Shown: in pieces, positions 1-13,400 of the stretch
Position numbering within the stretch: position 1 is the first letter of the stretch
Layout of the letters: every line of letters starts with the position of its first letter
Assembly: GCF_003945595.2 (NCBI RefSeq)
Contig: NW_024104313.1
Span: forward strand, 372,001 to 436,000
From: Pipra filicauda
Lineage: Eukaryota; Chordata; Aves; Passeriformes; Pipridae
DNA length: 64,000 bases
Reading direction: 5' to 3'
Program-made: the position numbers and the translations under genes
The notes under the pieces: model-generated
The model's input: only the letters and a program-made list of their open reading frames with translations
Databases searched by the model: none
What the model was told of the DNA's origin: nothing

Positions 1-3000
1 GAAATAAGATACTGTTACTCTCTGTTCATGTTCCTTTCCTTTTTCAGTTTGTTTGTTCTTTTCCAAATGTATGAAAATGTTATTTCTTTTTCAACAGGAT
101 TCATAAGATTGTATTAAGCTGCTAAGGAAGCTAGGATAATATCCTTTGAATACTTTTCTTCCCTTGTCCCTCTCCTTCTCCCTGCTGTGTTTATTAGATT
201 CTGCAAAGAAATTCCTATTTTTTTTTAATCATAAGTAAAAAGGAAAAGGGAGGACAAAAGGAAAGAAGGCTTTATATTAGATCTGCCAAAAATTTTCATG
301 AGGACATTTTTTACACCAACAAACATCTTTATTTCATTTTTTCATTTGAAAAGAAATTTCTAATTGCTTTATATGTGCAGTAAGCAATCATGTAGTTGAA
401 TTGTACTATAAGAAGATGTTTTAAAAATTCAGTATGAAGCAGATTGGGCAGTACTGTATTGCCCTTCGTTTTAACTACCAATGTTAAGTGGTAGGTTTTA
501 TCACTTGGGCAAAGTATTGCATAAAAATGGCAATCTCAAAACAAAAGTTTGTACTTAGCATTTACTGATGTCGGTCTTATTTTTTACTATATGCACGAGT
601 GAAAAACATCCTACAGGTAAGATCTATTTGCAGGATTTTTTTCAGCATTCAGTTTTATTTTAAACATTGAATTTCAGTTGTATTTATTTTATTTTAGCTT
701 GGCTTTTCTTACTGTGCATATAATCAGATGCCAAGGAAAGATTGATTCTGCAAAGCTTTGACTACTCAAGTTCTAGTATAGGATGTTATTTAAATATATG
801 CTTGACTTAGAACATGTAAGTACTGGCTAAATACAGCAACAGAAGAGCTAACACTTATTCACATTAGCTTTTTTTTCAGTTGCCCCTTACAATTTTTTCC
901 CTCTCTGGTGGCTTGTCAAGATTAGGTCAGAATATCTAAATTCAGAGAGCCAGGAACAAAAGTACATATATATCAGGGAAGGAGTTACTTGCAAAATCTC
1001 AGTGGGAGTAACTGTCAGTCTGCAGGTGGATGAATTTCAGGAACTGAGGCAACTGAAGAATTACTTTATTAGTGGGAATTAAGAAGCTAAAAATACAAAG
1101 CTTTTAGGAACTAAAGATTGGAACTTTCCTTCCTTGTTGGGTTGTTGAGAGGTTTTTTGTTGTTTCTTTTTAAAAAAATAACTCTTGGTCTCCATACACT
1201 ATCATGTTTCTTTGATATTTAAACCTTCTTTGCTATTTTCATGACAGTATATTTAAGTTTTATTAGTGTGGGGTAGCACTGCCATTTAGTACAGTAAGCA
1301 TGAAGTCAATGGTTTGTAGAAAAGAATGGTCATTTAAACTAACAGCAGAAACCAGAGAAGTAACAATGTGGTCTTAGTTCAGTTGTCTGGAGTTTAAATG
1401 TTCTGTAAGTATTGACACACACTCCACTTTGAGCCTTGGATATCTGAAAGACTGCTTGTGTAACTGCCATTGCAATAGCTGCCTGTGCAAAGTCAAGTAA
1501 ATAAATGAAGACTTTGCAAATTCAGACCTATGCTAACATTTTCATTTGAGTGTTCAGTACTTGTCGGAGAAAAAAATTGGCAACAACTACAAGTAAAAAA
1601 ATTAAAAAATATTTTCAGCTGTGCCGGAGAGCACAAATGTCTGGAACTACTGCACCTTTGTGCAGTTTGGGTCTGATTATGCCAGCTGCTTCCCTCATGT
1701 GCTGAAAGAAATATTGGAAGGTTTGCTTGCTTGCCTTCTTCCAGTTTTGACTTGCAACACAACTAAGTGAGGAAGCCTATTTTTTCTTAACTGCGGGTCC
1801 TTGGTACACTATAATTTTCCCTTTGCAGAACAGCTTCTTGGTTTTGAAAGGGTTTGTAGGTCTAAGTGGAACGAGAGAAGTTTGTCTAAATGGTTGCAGT
1901 CATTATGCTTTTTTAAAATGTATACAACCTTGCTGTTTTGCCCAGCTAGTGGGGCTAGCATAAATTGGCACGACTGCACTGAGTCAGCTACCGTAGTGGC
2001 TTGCTGCTTGCAAATTGCTTTTGGAAAAGGCAAGCAACCAGCAAGAGCTGTTGCACAGCCAACAATATGGTATATGTTCAGGTTCCAGAAAAATTGTAGG
2101 TTTTCAAATAAGAGTTATCACTATTAGAATTACTTCATGGAGAAAATGAATATCTGGTCAAAAGTTGTTAAATCAAACAAAGCATCAGTGGAGCAGGTTG
2201 CAAAGAAGTGTTTTTCTCCCTGTCTTTAGAAGATTTAAAGGATCTCTCCCCAGCATGAGACTAGGGATTAAACATCAGATTCAGGTGAGAATGTTGCTAT
2301 CACGGATAGGATTTTGATTCTGGGTCTGAGACCTAGTGCAGAGAGTTTGTTTAGTTTTTTGGGTGATTGTTTTTTTGGGTTTTTTTCTTCTTTTTTTTTT
2401 TTCTGTAAAAAAAGATTGATCCATTCTTTATTTTGATACATTTTAAACAGTACATATTCAGAAAATATTTTTCTGAAAAACTGTGGCTGCTTGGACAAAA
2501 CTGCTTACAATTTCAGACAAGGAGATAAAAACCCAAAACAATAAAGAGCAGCATCCTTCTGCATTCCAAGACAAAGGACTTTAAAGTGGAAAGATTTTTT
2601 TTCAATTATGTTTTTATACATAATTGTCAATTCATGGATCCATTGTTGAGCAACCTGAAGAAAAAGAAATTTGTTATTTGGTTATGAAATTGATTTTGAA
2701 CACACGTCAGTAGTCAAAATCCATTATCTCTGGTTATAGGATGTTACAACAGCAGTATATAATTAATGAATTTATTTGATTTGTTGAGCAACAAAAAAAT
2801 AGATTTTTTTTTAATAAATAATTCATATTTAGTTAGTTTAAAATGTGGAAGGGGCAATTGTGTTATGTAACCTCATGCTTTGTGAAGGCATGGTTAATCC
2901 TGATGAGATGTTTAAAGTGATGATTTCCTTCTGTGTAAATGAGTATCTGTTGCCTCTGCACATCTTTAAGATGTGCTGCCATACTTTAGCTGTGAATGTG

Positions 3001-4885
3001 GAGTTAGTCTGGTGGGAATTCAGGACAGAAATTTAGCTAGCACATATTTGTATAACTGTATTTTAGTGTGGGAAGTAGAAAGCCTAATGCCTAATTTAGG
3101 AATCATTTAGACTTTATATCACCTTTGGACTTTAAAACTACAGCATTGCCTGCATGTAAGTAGTTTCTAAGTGTTTTATTAGGCTATTATATCAATGCCA
3201 CTTTTGAAAATGCAGTTGCAATCTGAAATGATTGTTGATATTGTCATAAATGCTCTTTGAACAGCATTAATTTTTTTCCCCCTTTCCATGCTTCAGCAAA
3301 TTTACAACTGTTTTCTGGATAGAGTGCTGCAATTTATACTGAAACAAATGCTTTTCTAGAATTAGACCAATTATATGAGGTGGCAGACAAAATCCTATTG
3401 TCTTTTGAAGCTGACAAGAGTTGCTCTCATGTTCTGCTTGAATGCTGTGGAGATTATCCTTCCAGTCACCACCAGCAGATTTGTTCAGGATTTGTTCTCA
3501 CACAACCAGTGTAGAAACAAAGGAGTTGGCATCAGCTGAGGTACCGAACATTGCCCTTCAGTAAGCCTGTTTTATATTTATGTTAAATTTAAATGAAATC
3601 TCTGTAGTTTCTCCTCTCCAGAAATAAGTATATATTCTGGCCTTGGCCTTCGGTTTTATCATCTGTACAATTTACAAAGAATAAGTCATATCTATAAATG
3701 CAGTTTTTATATATAAACTTCCAAAGACATCATTCCCCCTAGTGTTCATGTTCCCTTTTCTAAAGTGAATGGTTTAAAGGTTATTACCAAGAAAAAACAG
3801 CAGAATAATTGTTGTCTGTCTTGGGAACCATAGTGTTTTCTTTCTCATAGTGATATTATATTCTTTCCACGGAAAATTTCAGACCTTCGTAGTGGTTTTG
3901 GTTCAAGTATTATTTTTCTTAACCTGATTTGCTGTTATCAAAATCTTGATGCTTTGTTGCTTATGTATTCTTATGCTTAAGTATATTCTCCCTGACTCTG
4001 CCAAGTACTTACCTCTCCAACTCATTCTACCCTGAAAGTCCTCACTTAATTTCTTCTTCGTTCTGCAAGTTTTTCCTTTTTTTAAAGCACCCCAGAGCTC
4101 TAGTGTATTTGTATTTGATTGGCAACCTTCAGATTTTTTTGTTTGATTTTAGAACAATGCAATTAGAAAGGTTTATAGAGTAAGATATTTTATGTGCTCA
4201 TTTTATGAGTATAGCTTTATTGTCATGATTTTAAATGGCTATGACATGAATTTTCTGTGCTGGGTGAGTTATTAACAACTTCTTAACTCCTGCCTTCAGA
4301 ATAACCTTTTTTTATTTTATTTTATTCTATTTTTCTAAATCTCTTTTAATGATGCCTTCTAGGTAAAGCCATAATTTCATGGGAACTTCTGAAAAGAGAG
4401 TTTTTTGGCTGAAGCTTTGCTTACTTTGTGACCTACATGTATATTTTGACAATCAAGGTTGCTTCATGACTGTTCAAATACTTTTGCCTTTCAAGGGAGT
4501 GAAATAAATAATTCACAAAGCATATTTTAACCGAATGTCCAAACACAGATGTATTTGTCTTGAAATGTAAAGTCTTATTAAATTAAATGCCTAATAATTG
4601 ATTCAGATATAAAGCTGAAATTCTCATAGCTCTGGGATGCTGCTAAGTTGACAAAAAAGCAGAACAAAAGTAGATTGATCTCTTGCAGTCATTTTTGTAC
4701 TTCTTTACATTTTATCCAGATGGATCATTCTAGTGACCAGAATCACAGCCAGGTTTGTGCCAGTTACAAAATTGCACTGCTTGCTTTGGGCCATTTTTAT
4801 ATCCCAAACTTGACCTTTTCATAGTGTCACGTATTCCAGGTGCTCAGAAAAGGAAAAAAAAAAACCTAACAAACAAACAACAATA

Positions 4886-4901
4886 TTGATAAGCTTATCA
4901 A
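4886..4901. repeat. 16-bp perfect palindrome
   Basis: The bases TTGATAAGCTTATCAA are identical to their own reverse complement. The palindrome follows an A-rich and (AAAC) tract. It could be chance or a dimeric binding site; no function can be assigned. Confidence 0.6.
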
Positions 4902-5185
4902 GGTTACCTTTCCACTGTAAGATTGTTTTATAAGAAAACCCCTGAGGTTTTGTCTAGACTAAATGACTTTTGAGAATAGGACTAGTAGAATATCCTATTG
5001 AACTTTGTATTCTACATCTTCATGGATTTTACCTTGAGGGATTTTTTTCATCTTTTACACTAAAATTGCTGGCACTCCATTTTACTTAATCGTTCCTTAA
5101 TTAGTATATACTCTTTTTTTAGTATGTGCTTTGAAACTTCAGTATTTAAGAAATATTGTAATCTACTTTCTACTCACTACTTAAT

Positions 5186-5211
5186 GTTACACTATCATGT
5201 TACACTATCAT
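5186..5211. repeat. Two-copy 13-bp tandem repeat
   Basis: GTTACACTATCAT occurs twice back to back with no mismatch. This is most simply a recent replication-slippage duplication. Confidence 0.85.
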
Positions 5212-5905
5212 ATAAAACATGGAACAAGTGTCAAGCCCATCACTGAACATGATGGTATTTTATTCTGAATTCATGAAATATGGGGGGAAAAAAGTGGACT
5301 TTACTGTGTTTTATGGGCTGTATTTGTCAGAGGGTGGGAAGGGAAATCAAACAATGTGTAATTTAAATGTTTCCCAATATCAGTTGCCTGCAGAAGGATC
5401 TATTTGGTAGTTGATGATTCTCAGTCCCAAAACAATAGGCATGCTTTTTTTTAAACTCTAGTTTTTTATCCTTTATATCTCTCATTTTCGCTAGTTCTCT
5501 GGGCCGGATTGACTTCTTTTTGTTTATTGTCATCCTAGACTTGGCTTCTCTATTTATTTTGTTCTTTTGTTTCTTTTCTTTTTATGTGAGCTTACATTGA
5601 ATTGATTGGAACTAAAAGTATAATGCTTCGAACATAGAATTGAATCCCAGTTGTGATTTTTTTACTGCCTGTAGCTCTGTTTACCCTGAGTGGATGAAAA
5701 TGATTTCCATGTGAATCTCCTTTTACATGTAGCATTTGGATTTTGGACTAAGCTTGACTAACCGCTAGGTAACAACTTTTGACAAAAGAATTGTTCATAT
5801 TTCATTTGTTAGATCCACAAAATAATTTACTTTTCTCCAATAAATATCTTCTTGGAGATTGTGCAGACTCTGGTTTCTACTCACTTTTTGATACTTCATT
5901 ATGTC

Positions 5906-5926
5906 TTTTTTTTTTTTTTTTTTTTT
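5906..5926. repeat. Poly-T tract (21 T)
   Basis: An uninterrupted run of 21 T. No retroposed gene body ends here on the minus strand, so I treat it as a mononucleotide repeat and not as the tail of a processed pseudogene. Confidence 0.9.
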
Positions 5927-6743
5927 CCATCTTTGACAGATTTCTTCTGCCCTGTGTTCATTTGAAATTGATTGCAGCAACTGACCATTTGTTTGAAAAA
6001 TTAACTTACTAATGAAATTAGGGCTACCATATGTCCTATGTGAGCTGAAATGAGTTCTGTTCTTTACTGCTTCCAAGTTGCTACAAGAATCTATTTCTCT
6101 AAATAGCTGATACTTTAAGTGTTGGATAGCAATTCTGAAAACTCAGTTCTATGAGAATTTTGAATTAGAAGTGCAACTAGAAGAGATAGCATAGTTTTAT
6201 GTATGACCAGTGAATGACAGGAGCTTTCCTCTCTCTGTAATTCCCTGTGAAAATACTATGCACAGCGAAAGCAAAAGCAGGTAACAAAATGCAGGTTGAA
6301 TTTTGACAGATAAAACTGAGTTATCTGTATCTCTTTGGGAGAAGCGTAGTTGCTTTGGGTGGATAATCTCTCACATGGAGCCATATCAGAATCTCTATTC
6401 AAATCATAAGCTAGTAAGACAATGAAAAATAAAGCTTTGCCATGGCCTGAACAACCCTTTCCCCCCTATATTTATAAGGAACAATCTAAATAGTTCTTTT
6501 TCAGCCTTTTCAATTTTAATGTTACAAAATTAAAATACAAAGAACTTCCTAAGCATTGTAGTTTTGCAAGTGATTGAGCTGAATGTGTGTGCTTTTAGTT
6601 TAGTAGATGGTAGAGAACTGAATGGATAGGGAGACAAAGCTACCATGTATGGTTTTTTCTATTTTCTTTTTTTTCTTATTGTACATCCCACAGCAGTACC
6701 TATGTATTTCCAGCCTGTTGTATAGGTGACATTTTTCTTCTTC

Positions 6744-6758
6744 TTTTTTTTTTTTTTT
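6744..6758. repeat. Poly-T tract (15 T)
   Basis: A mononucleotide run preceded by a CTTCTT pyrimidine stretch. It is low complexity, with no associated element visible. Confidence 0.85.
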
Positions 6759-8019
6759 GTTACACCCTTAACATATAATTAGAAATCAGCAACCATGAGA
6801 CTGAATTTCCAACCCCATTCACAATTTAGACTCAAACAATACTAGTAGGCCCCTAAAATGTTACCACTGTCACCTGTATTTTGGATGTCAAGTGCCATCA
6901 TTTCTAGCTAAGCTATTGTTAGGCTTTAAAAAAAATAAAATCTTATTTTGTTTCTTAGCTTAGATTATTGTTAGGGATGCATTATTCTTATTGCTCTTTT
7001 CCATAATACTTTTCAGATATGTGTTCTTCCAGAAACTGTACAATCACACTTCAGTTCATTATCAGTCTGTGAAGTGTTATGATCCCAATAAGTGCAGTGA
7101 GACAGTGTCACTGACTAAGGAATTTTGCTGCTGCTGGTAGTGTCTGAAGAAAGATCATTTTTGTGTTACTCTATATGATGTCAGAGTTGTTGGACATGTG
7201 CATCCTGTAAACACAGCAATAGGAGTCTCAGCATAAGGAAAAATGGTTCGGCTTTTCACTAAGGAACATGACTGCTCAGATGTGAAGAGACTCCCCATAC
7301 ATTTTGCAGTATTTTTCGGTTTTATCCAGGATACAGAGGTTTCCCAGATCCAAAAGCCCGTATGAATTGGTTCTGGCATCATTTTTCGAAAAAGACAGAA
7401 CTCCCTAATTTGCGGTGATGTTTCCAGACTTTCTCTCCTTCCCTTAGAGTCCTGCTTGGTGTGAGGGAATGTATCCATACTGCAAATGCTGTATTACAGG
7501 AATTTCAGTTTATTCTCACAATCATATGTTCCCTGTTGTTTTGGTCTCATACTTTTTATTATCAGCAAACTAAAATAGAATATATGCTTTTGAAAAATAT
7601 TGCACAGAAGAAGCACAGATATTATTTATGTGAACTGACTAGTGACTGAGATTTATTATGTATCTCACTTTAAAAGGCAATGTACTTGTAGCTAGCAGGA
7701 AATTGAGAAATTTTTGGACACTGTATAACTACCTGGTTTTTGCATAGGTGTTTCAGCAGCAGAAGGCGTAGCAACAGTTGGATAGTGACTATTCATTTGC
7801 TGAGGCAAAAGCAGATTTAAACAATTATGACTTTGACGGTGCCACAGGCAACAGTGTATCAACTCGACCATATAACTTTTCTATAGGTAGAAACATCCTT
7901 AAAATAAAGTTGTGTATATTTTGGGAAGTGTTGAAAACATCCTTCACTGAAGAAGTAATTTCTGCTTCCAATTTTCTATGAACAGCTTGCAAATCAGTTT
8001 AAGGCGTGTCGCACACTTG

Positions 8020-8113
8020 ATGTGAATAGTCAGACATCTCCATTTCATGGCAGGGGTTTTCATAGGCAGGCAAGGCAAGTCAGCCTGCTTCCTCCTCTCT
8101 AAAAGATTGATTG
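8020..8113. repeat. Diverged duplicated segment, copy A
   Basis: This segment aligns almost without gaps to 10401-10495, at about 82% identity counted by eye. The shared core includes CATGGCAGGGGTTTTCAT and a following AAGTCAG and AAAAGATT. Most differences are transitions, as expected for an old duplication or two copies of an old interspersed repeat. Similarity fades abruptly on both sides. I do not recognise the family. Confidence 0.75.
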
Positions 8114-10400
8114 CTAGTTCTGAGAATGAACATTCTGAAGTGTGCCTAAATGCCATTTTTTTTGTATTAGTAAAACATTAAGGAAATACATGGATATGCA
8201 GGATTGGGGTCTTTTCCGCTGTGTATGAATGTGGTCTGGTAGGACAACTTGCCTTCATCAGACAAAGCACTAGAGGAGAGACAGTGCCAGTGAAGTTGTT
8301 TTTTCTTTGCCTGATTCTTTCAATGCAAAGAGCAAAATGGGGAGACAACAAGCCCTATATATGTGCCAAAACTATAAGCATCAGTAGATTGTTTAAACTA
8401 CCTCTCCCTGAGCCCATTTATGCATTTTTTTCAAAAGTCTGTGAGACTAGAAGCAAGCATTAAAAAAAATAAATTAAAAAATCACATGAGTCTGGAAGTG
8501 GTGCTTCACAATATCAGGATTGAAACTGGCAACCTTTTCTTGACAGGTACATTTGCCTACCAATAAGACAGGCCAAAATGGTAGAAGAGATGTGTAGCTT
8601 GCACATTTGGTTGCACCTCCCATGCCCTTTTCTTAAGCAATCATTTACTGTTTATTATGATGGGAAACAATAATGCTTTAACAAAACATAAGTAACTCAG
8701 ATTAATCAGTTGCTTTGCAGGCAGACGCTTCCTGAGTTCCCTGGGGTTTCTATCAGCAAATTGTAGTAATGATGCTGATTTGCACAGAGCTATTGTTTCA
8801 GCTGTAAATACCTGAATTGATTACCCAGGAGCCCTGGTCTCAGTGTAGCATTGTTTTGCTTTGTTCTTTATTATGTTAGGTATCCTGCATAGCAGGGGGC
8901 CTGTAACCACGGCAGAGTCACCTTGGGACTTCCAAGTATGGTAATCTAAATGAATTCTTTGTTGCTGTAAATTACAAACAGAACAACAGCAGCCTGCTCC
9001 CACTTTTATAAATATGTATGGTTTCCCTGCCAGTGAAAATATGGCGAGGGATAGATCAAAGTGAATTAGTACCTGTCAAGCAAATTTGATAGGTAATTTT
9101 GTACTTTAATTTTATTCCTTTTTCTCTGTATTGTGACACAATAACAAAATTAACAGTTTTACTCTCCTTATACCAAAAGCTGTTGACCACACTAAAAGTT
9201 GTTTTCAGAATAGGCAGCATTGACAAGTGATTCTTCTATACAGACTATTTTGATACCACATCTGGTGCATATGTAGTGCCCATAGTAGGGATGGGTACTT
9301 GTACATGGTGAGGTATGGACTCTGTCTTACTGTGTGCATCTGAAACAGTGCCAACTGTGTAAAAAAAAAAAATGTCTGATCTCTTCTAGTTCTTATGATA
9401 GGACTGCTTTCCTCTCCCATTTCTTTTCTCTCTTCCTTGTAAAATGGGAGTTTCCGGATCAGCCTCACTTTAAAGGGGTTGAAATATTCCAAGAAACATC
9501 ACCATTTCTTTCTTTCCATTTTCAGTTTCAGCCTGTAATTATCACTTAGCAAATGAGACATCTTTAAAGTGGGTGGCATCTCTTCACCTTAAAATAGTCT
9601 CTTAGACAATAAATTATCTTCCTTGACAAAGCAATTATTTTCTGCTGTCCTCACACACCTAGCAAAGATCTGAAAACAGACCCCTTAAAAGAAATATTTT
9701 TGTGAAGATCAGAGATGAGATTAAAGAAAAACCATCTACTAATTTGATAGGGATAGCCAGGTCTCACAAACAACTTTTGTATTTTGCAAACCCAGATGTG
9801 CAGATATATCCTAAAGATGTGCGTTAGCCAAGGGGGACTCCTTCCAGGAGGAACAATGTAAAACAGACAGGAGAAAACAGAGGAACTGGGACAAAAGAGC
9901 AGGAGTTTTTTGTTGCTTCTTTCCTTTTCTTAGTATACTTTGAGGCTAGAATTTATTTGTCTTGAGATAAAAGGAATGAAAAAAGGAAATGTTTTCATTA
10001 TTCCTTATTGTTGGTATTGTTCTGCCAAAGCATCTAAATAGCGTATACATACTTCCTAGAAACAACATTCCCTTGAAATTAATTTTAATAAAACATGAAT
10101 GGTTCTGTGATGGGTACATTACTCAACCCTGCAGCAATAAATTAAGGACACATACCCCAAGGAGAAGTCTTGCCCAAAACAATCATGTTCCTACAGAGTA
10201 GAAGTCTAAGATTCTGGAACATTGCAATTGTGAGAAATTAGATCCTGATTCTACAAGCATATGTTAGCAACATTAGTGCAAATAGTCTCCAACGCCTTTA
10301 ACCGGGTAACTGCTTATCTCTGCTATAGAAAAATGCACATTAATGACTCTGTAGATATTTTTCCAGACCCAGACTCTGATGAATTATTGGGCTTTTTTCT
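8114..10400. other. Unique noncoding stretch with a tRNA-like remnant
   Basis: Apart from the minus-strand tRNA-like segment near 8495-8575, I see no gene or repeat. Open frames in both orientations are under 100 codons and carry no motif. A 12-A run lies near 9361-9372. Confidence 0.6.
8495..8575 (-). repeat. tRNA-like sequence, probably old tRNA-derived SINE
   Basis: Read on the minus strand, a TTGGTAGGCA motif (8554-8563) resembles the D-loop and A-box of a tRNA. GTTTCAATCC (8517-8526) resembles the T-loop and B-box. The distance from the D-loop GG to the T-loop TTC is about 37 bases, as in a real tRNA. An anticodon-arm-like ACCTG...AGGT lies between them. The T stem does not pair properly, so this is not a functional tRNA. 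A decayed tRNA-derived SINE or tRNA pseudogene fits best, and chance remains possible. Confidence 0.4.
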
Positions 10401-10495
10401 ATGTAAATACTCATACACCTCTGTTTCATGGCAGGGGTTTTCATGGACAGGTGAGGCAAGTCAGTTTGCTTTATCGTCTCTTAAAAGATTAATTG
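10401..10495. repeat. Diverged duplicated segment, copy B
   Basis: This is the partner of 8020-8113, in direct orientation about 2.4 kb downstream. It differs from copy A by one single-base indel and about 16 substitutions. It lies inside a 126-codon plus-strand frame (10261-10641), but copy A shows no equivalent frame, so the similarity is not explained by coding. Confidence 0.75.
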
Positions 10496-13400
10496 TAACC
10501 ACCATGAATCACAAGCCCCAAGTTGTATTACAGATGTGGAAGGCATGCTTATTTCTGCCTGAAAAATGTCAAGAGTCAGTAGTTAAGAGTATGCTGGGTT
10601 GTGTTAGTCGGTCTTTAGTTTTTTCAAATGCTTTGTGGTAATTGATGCAAACCAAACTACCATGCCAGGTAAGAGTTTAATGAATCTATTTTATAGGTAA
10701 AATAATGGTGTAACGGAGGAGCCAGAATCAACACATACAAGGCTATGGGTTACGTGGGGATGCTGAAGTAAGCAGCATATGTTTGATAACTACTGAATTC
10801 TTGAGTCTTGTTTACTCTCAAGGAACTTGGATCCTTTATCAGTGAGATTATTTGTTGAGTTAACAAAATGCTAATATCCAGGCATTTCTTTTTAAAACTA
10901 CTGGTCTAGAGAACTTCTCCAACTGACACAGTCAATTGCAGAGTAGGGACAAAAGTCTTCTCTGCACTGCTGCTTCTGTTGGCAGCCAGATTCAGGAATG
11001 CCTCCTGCCATGGTGCAGTGTGGGGTTCTGTGGTGGCGTGCTGGCAGCCAGCTGCAGGGCAGCTCCCGCAGGCAGCAGATGGCAGAGAAATTCAACCCCA
11101 CCTCTGGGCAGACCTCAGGATGCTCATTTTTGTCATCCTGCTTTAGCTTGGTACTTAGCTCCTCAAGAGAAATATCATCTGTGCCTCTGCCTTTGATTTT
11201 ATATACAACAGCAGTGTAACTCCCTGACTGAGACATCTGGTTATTTCAATACAACGAATAACAAATGGTATTAACATACTTGTGCTGTTCTTTTCTTGCT
11301 TGGCCTCTTGTGACCAAACAAGGAGTAACATGAATTTAAAACCAAAATATAATAAAAATCTAAGGCTGTATAGTCCATCTGGATATATAGAAGTTCTGTC
11401 CACATCTAAATATCAAGCAGCAGAAACAGAGATGGGAAAAAATGCAACTCAGAATAACTCAGTAAATGAAACTATGTTTCCATCAAATATATTTTCTGTA
11501 ACTGAATTACCTTTGTCAGGCTTTGGCCAGAATGGATCACAGGCACTTATTTGCCAGTGCCTTTTATTCCAGTAGTATCAACAATTGCTTACTTTCCAAA
11601 AATTTGATGCTGTTTTTATAATCATTACGGGCTTATGTATATATTTAGAGTCAAACTGGTTGTGTAGGAGCAGGTTTTTTTAGGATTTCAGCTTAAGAAC
11701 AAAATATGGGAAAGATTACAATGTTTGGGCATATTTCTGCTGCTGTATCTTATACAGAAATGTTTGGTCCAAATTCTTCCTCTTGTAATTTTGCCAAGCT
11801 CCAGTGATAAGGCAAGAATTAGTTTGGCCCATTGAGTCTAAAAGAGCTAAAAGTCAGTTTTGCATGAGAAAACAAAAGAAGTGACTATGAGTTGAAAAAT
11901 TACTTTGTTGTTGGAAGGGGGATTTCAATACATTTTTAAAATACATTTTTATGGAATGGCATTGAGAAGACAAACGTATTTTTAAAAGAACAGCAAGAGG
12001 AGTTATTTCTGTTGTTTATATTCTTTCAAAGAGCTACATATCCTCCTGAAACGGAGGTTAGGGAGTTCACTATCCTAACAGGAAAGAAAACAATATTCCG
12101 AGAGAAGTCTCAAGTGACTGTAGTATATGGTTTGATTCATCAGTTAGCGTGCCAGGTTAGGCTTGGCTGCCTACCCCATTATCATGATTGTTCTGTCTCT
12201 GCTGCTTCAGTGGGGCTGGGTTCTCTGGTAGTCTGCAGCTGAAGAGTTATAAACAGCAGCACAAGGGCAGGAAAGTTCTCTTAGAAATTACTTTCTATTG
12301 TTTAGTATCTACAAATATTCTTATTCCAAACTATCAGGATTACAGGTGAACAGATGATATTTCAATAACCATGGTGCATGAGGCTGAGATAAGTCTTCAG
12401 GATGTAATAAGCTAGCAGATGGCAAAGGAAACAATAGACTTTTTAAGCTTAATGAACTCAGTTTATTTGCTCAAAAGTGAGGGAGTTTGCTGGGGTTTTT
12501 TTGAGATAGCTTGTAGCACAGTGATGTGTTTCATTAGGAGTTGGGGAGTTGAAGCTGCACATGAAGCTTTTGGCTGCTGAGATCTGTGCTTGACACAGAA
12601 GTTGTGTATAATATACTGCTGAGCTACTATGGCTATACTTGGCACACAGCATCCTCTACAGGTATAGGTTAATGTATACCGTGGCAGAATGACAAACTAC
12701 AAAGCCATGATGTCTGAGTTTATGAGGGCTTTCCAACTTAGTTTCGCGTAAGGGGTTGTACGCCGTAATTGTTTGTTTCATTAATCAGGAGGATCATTTT
12801 AATACTCATTTACAGTTTTGTGCCTTTTTAAGATTGCCTTTTTCATAGCTATTATTTTGTATAGGTGAGACATTTGAGAAGAAATAGGAGCCTTCCAACC
12901 CATATAAAAATCTTTCCAATAATGCTTGCTATAGTCAGTAAGTGTTGAGATGTCTGCATTTTCCTGACCTTGCAGGTGGCAGAAATCTGCTGTGATACCA
13001 GATGTCAGGCTAAAATAAGAAATAGAGAGACATTGCTAGGACACAAATTACTTCTTTTTTACTGCTAAAATTTAATTTGAAATGTACTATGTAGGTTTGT
13101 CTCTGAGATTCCAGAGTGCATATTAGGATATTAAATTTTAAGATTTTCAGGCTTAAAACTGTCCTATTTAACATGTACTTACAATCATGTTTGTGCTCTA
13201 ATTCTGAAGGGTTGAGAACGTTGTCCAAGGTTATAAACTAACAATGGTAGAACTTAAACAGCGTCACCTGAATCTTCATTATGTGTGATGTTCTGGTCAC
13301 TTCTTTTACCAATTAAGCAGATGCTGAAAAGACATCCTTTCCCTTCAGTTCATACATTGTGCTTCTTGAATACTCAGAAATAGCTTCAAACTGTAGTAAT

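Larger units (their letters stand above)
1..8019. other. Unique AT-rich noncoding stretch
   Basis: I recognise no gene or dated repeat here. The sequence is AT-rich with scattered T runs (for example 2361-2402). The longest open frames are about 108 codons, have no recognisable motifs and fit chance. A 13-bp tandem duplication and poly-T tracts are listed separately. The block reads as intergenic or intronic DNA. Confidence 0.7.

Noticed and set aside
5906..5926. Poly-T as tail of a minus-strand processed pseudogene
   Set aside because: No gene-like sequence and no target duplication next to it.
7155..7478. 107-codon minus-strand frame
   Set aside because: No recognisable family or conserved motif; treated as chance.
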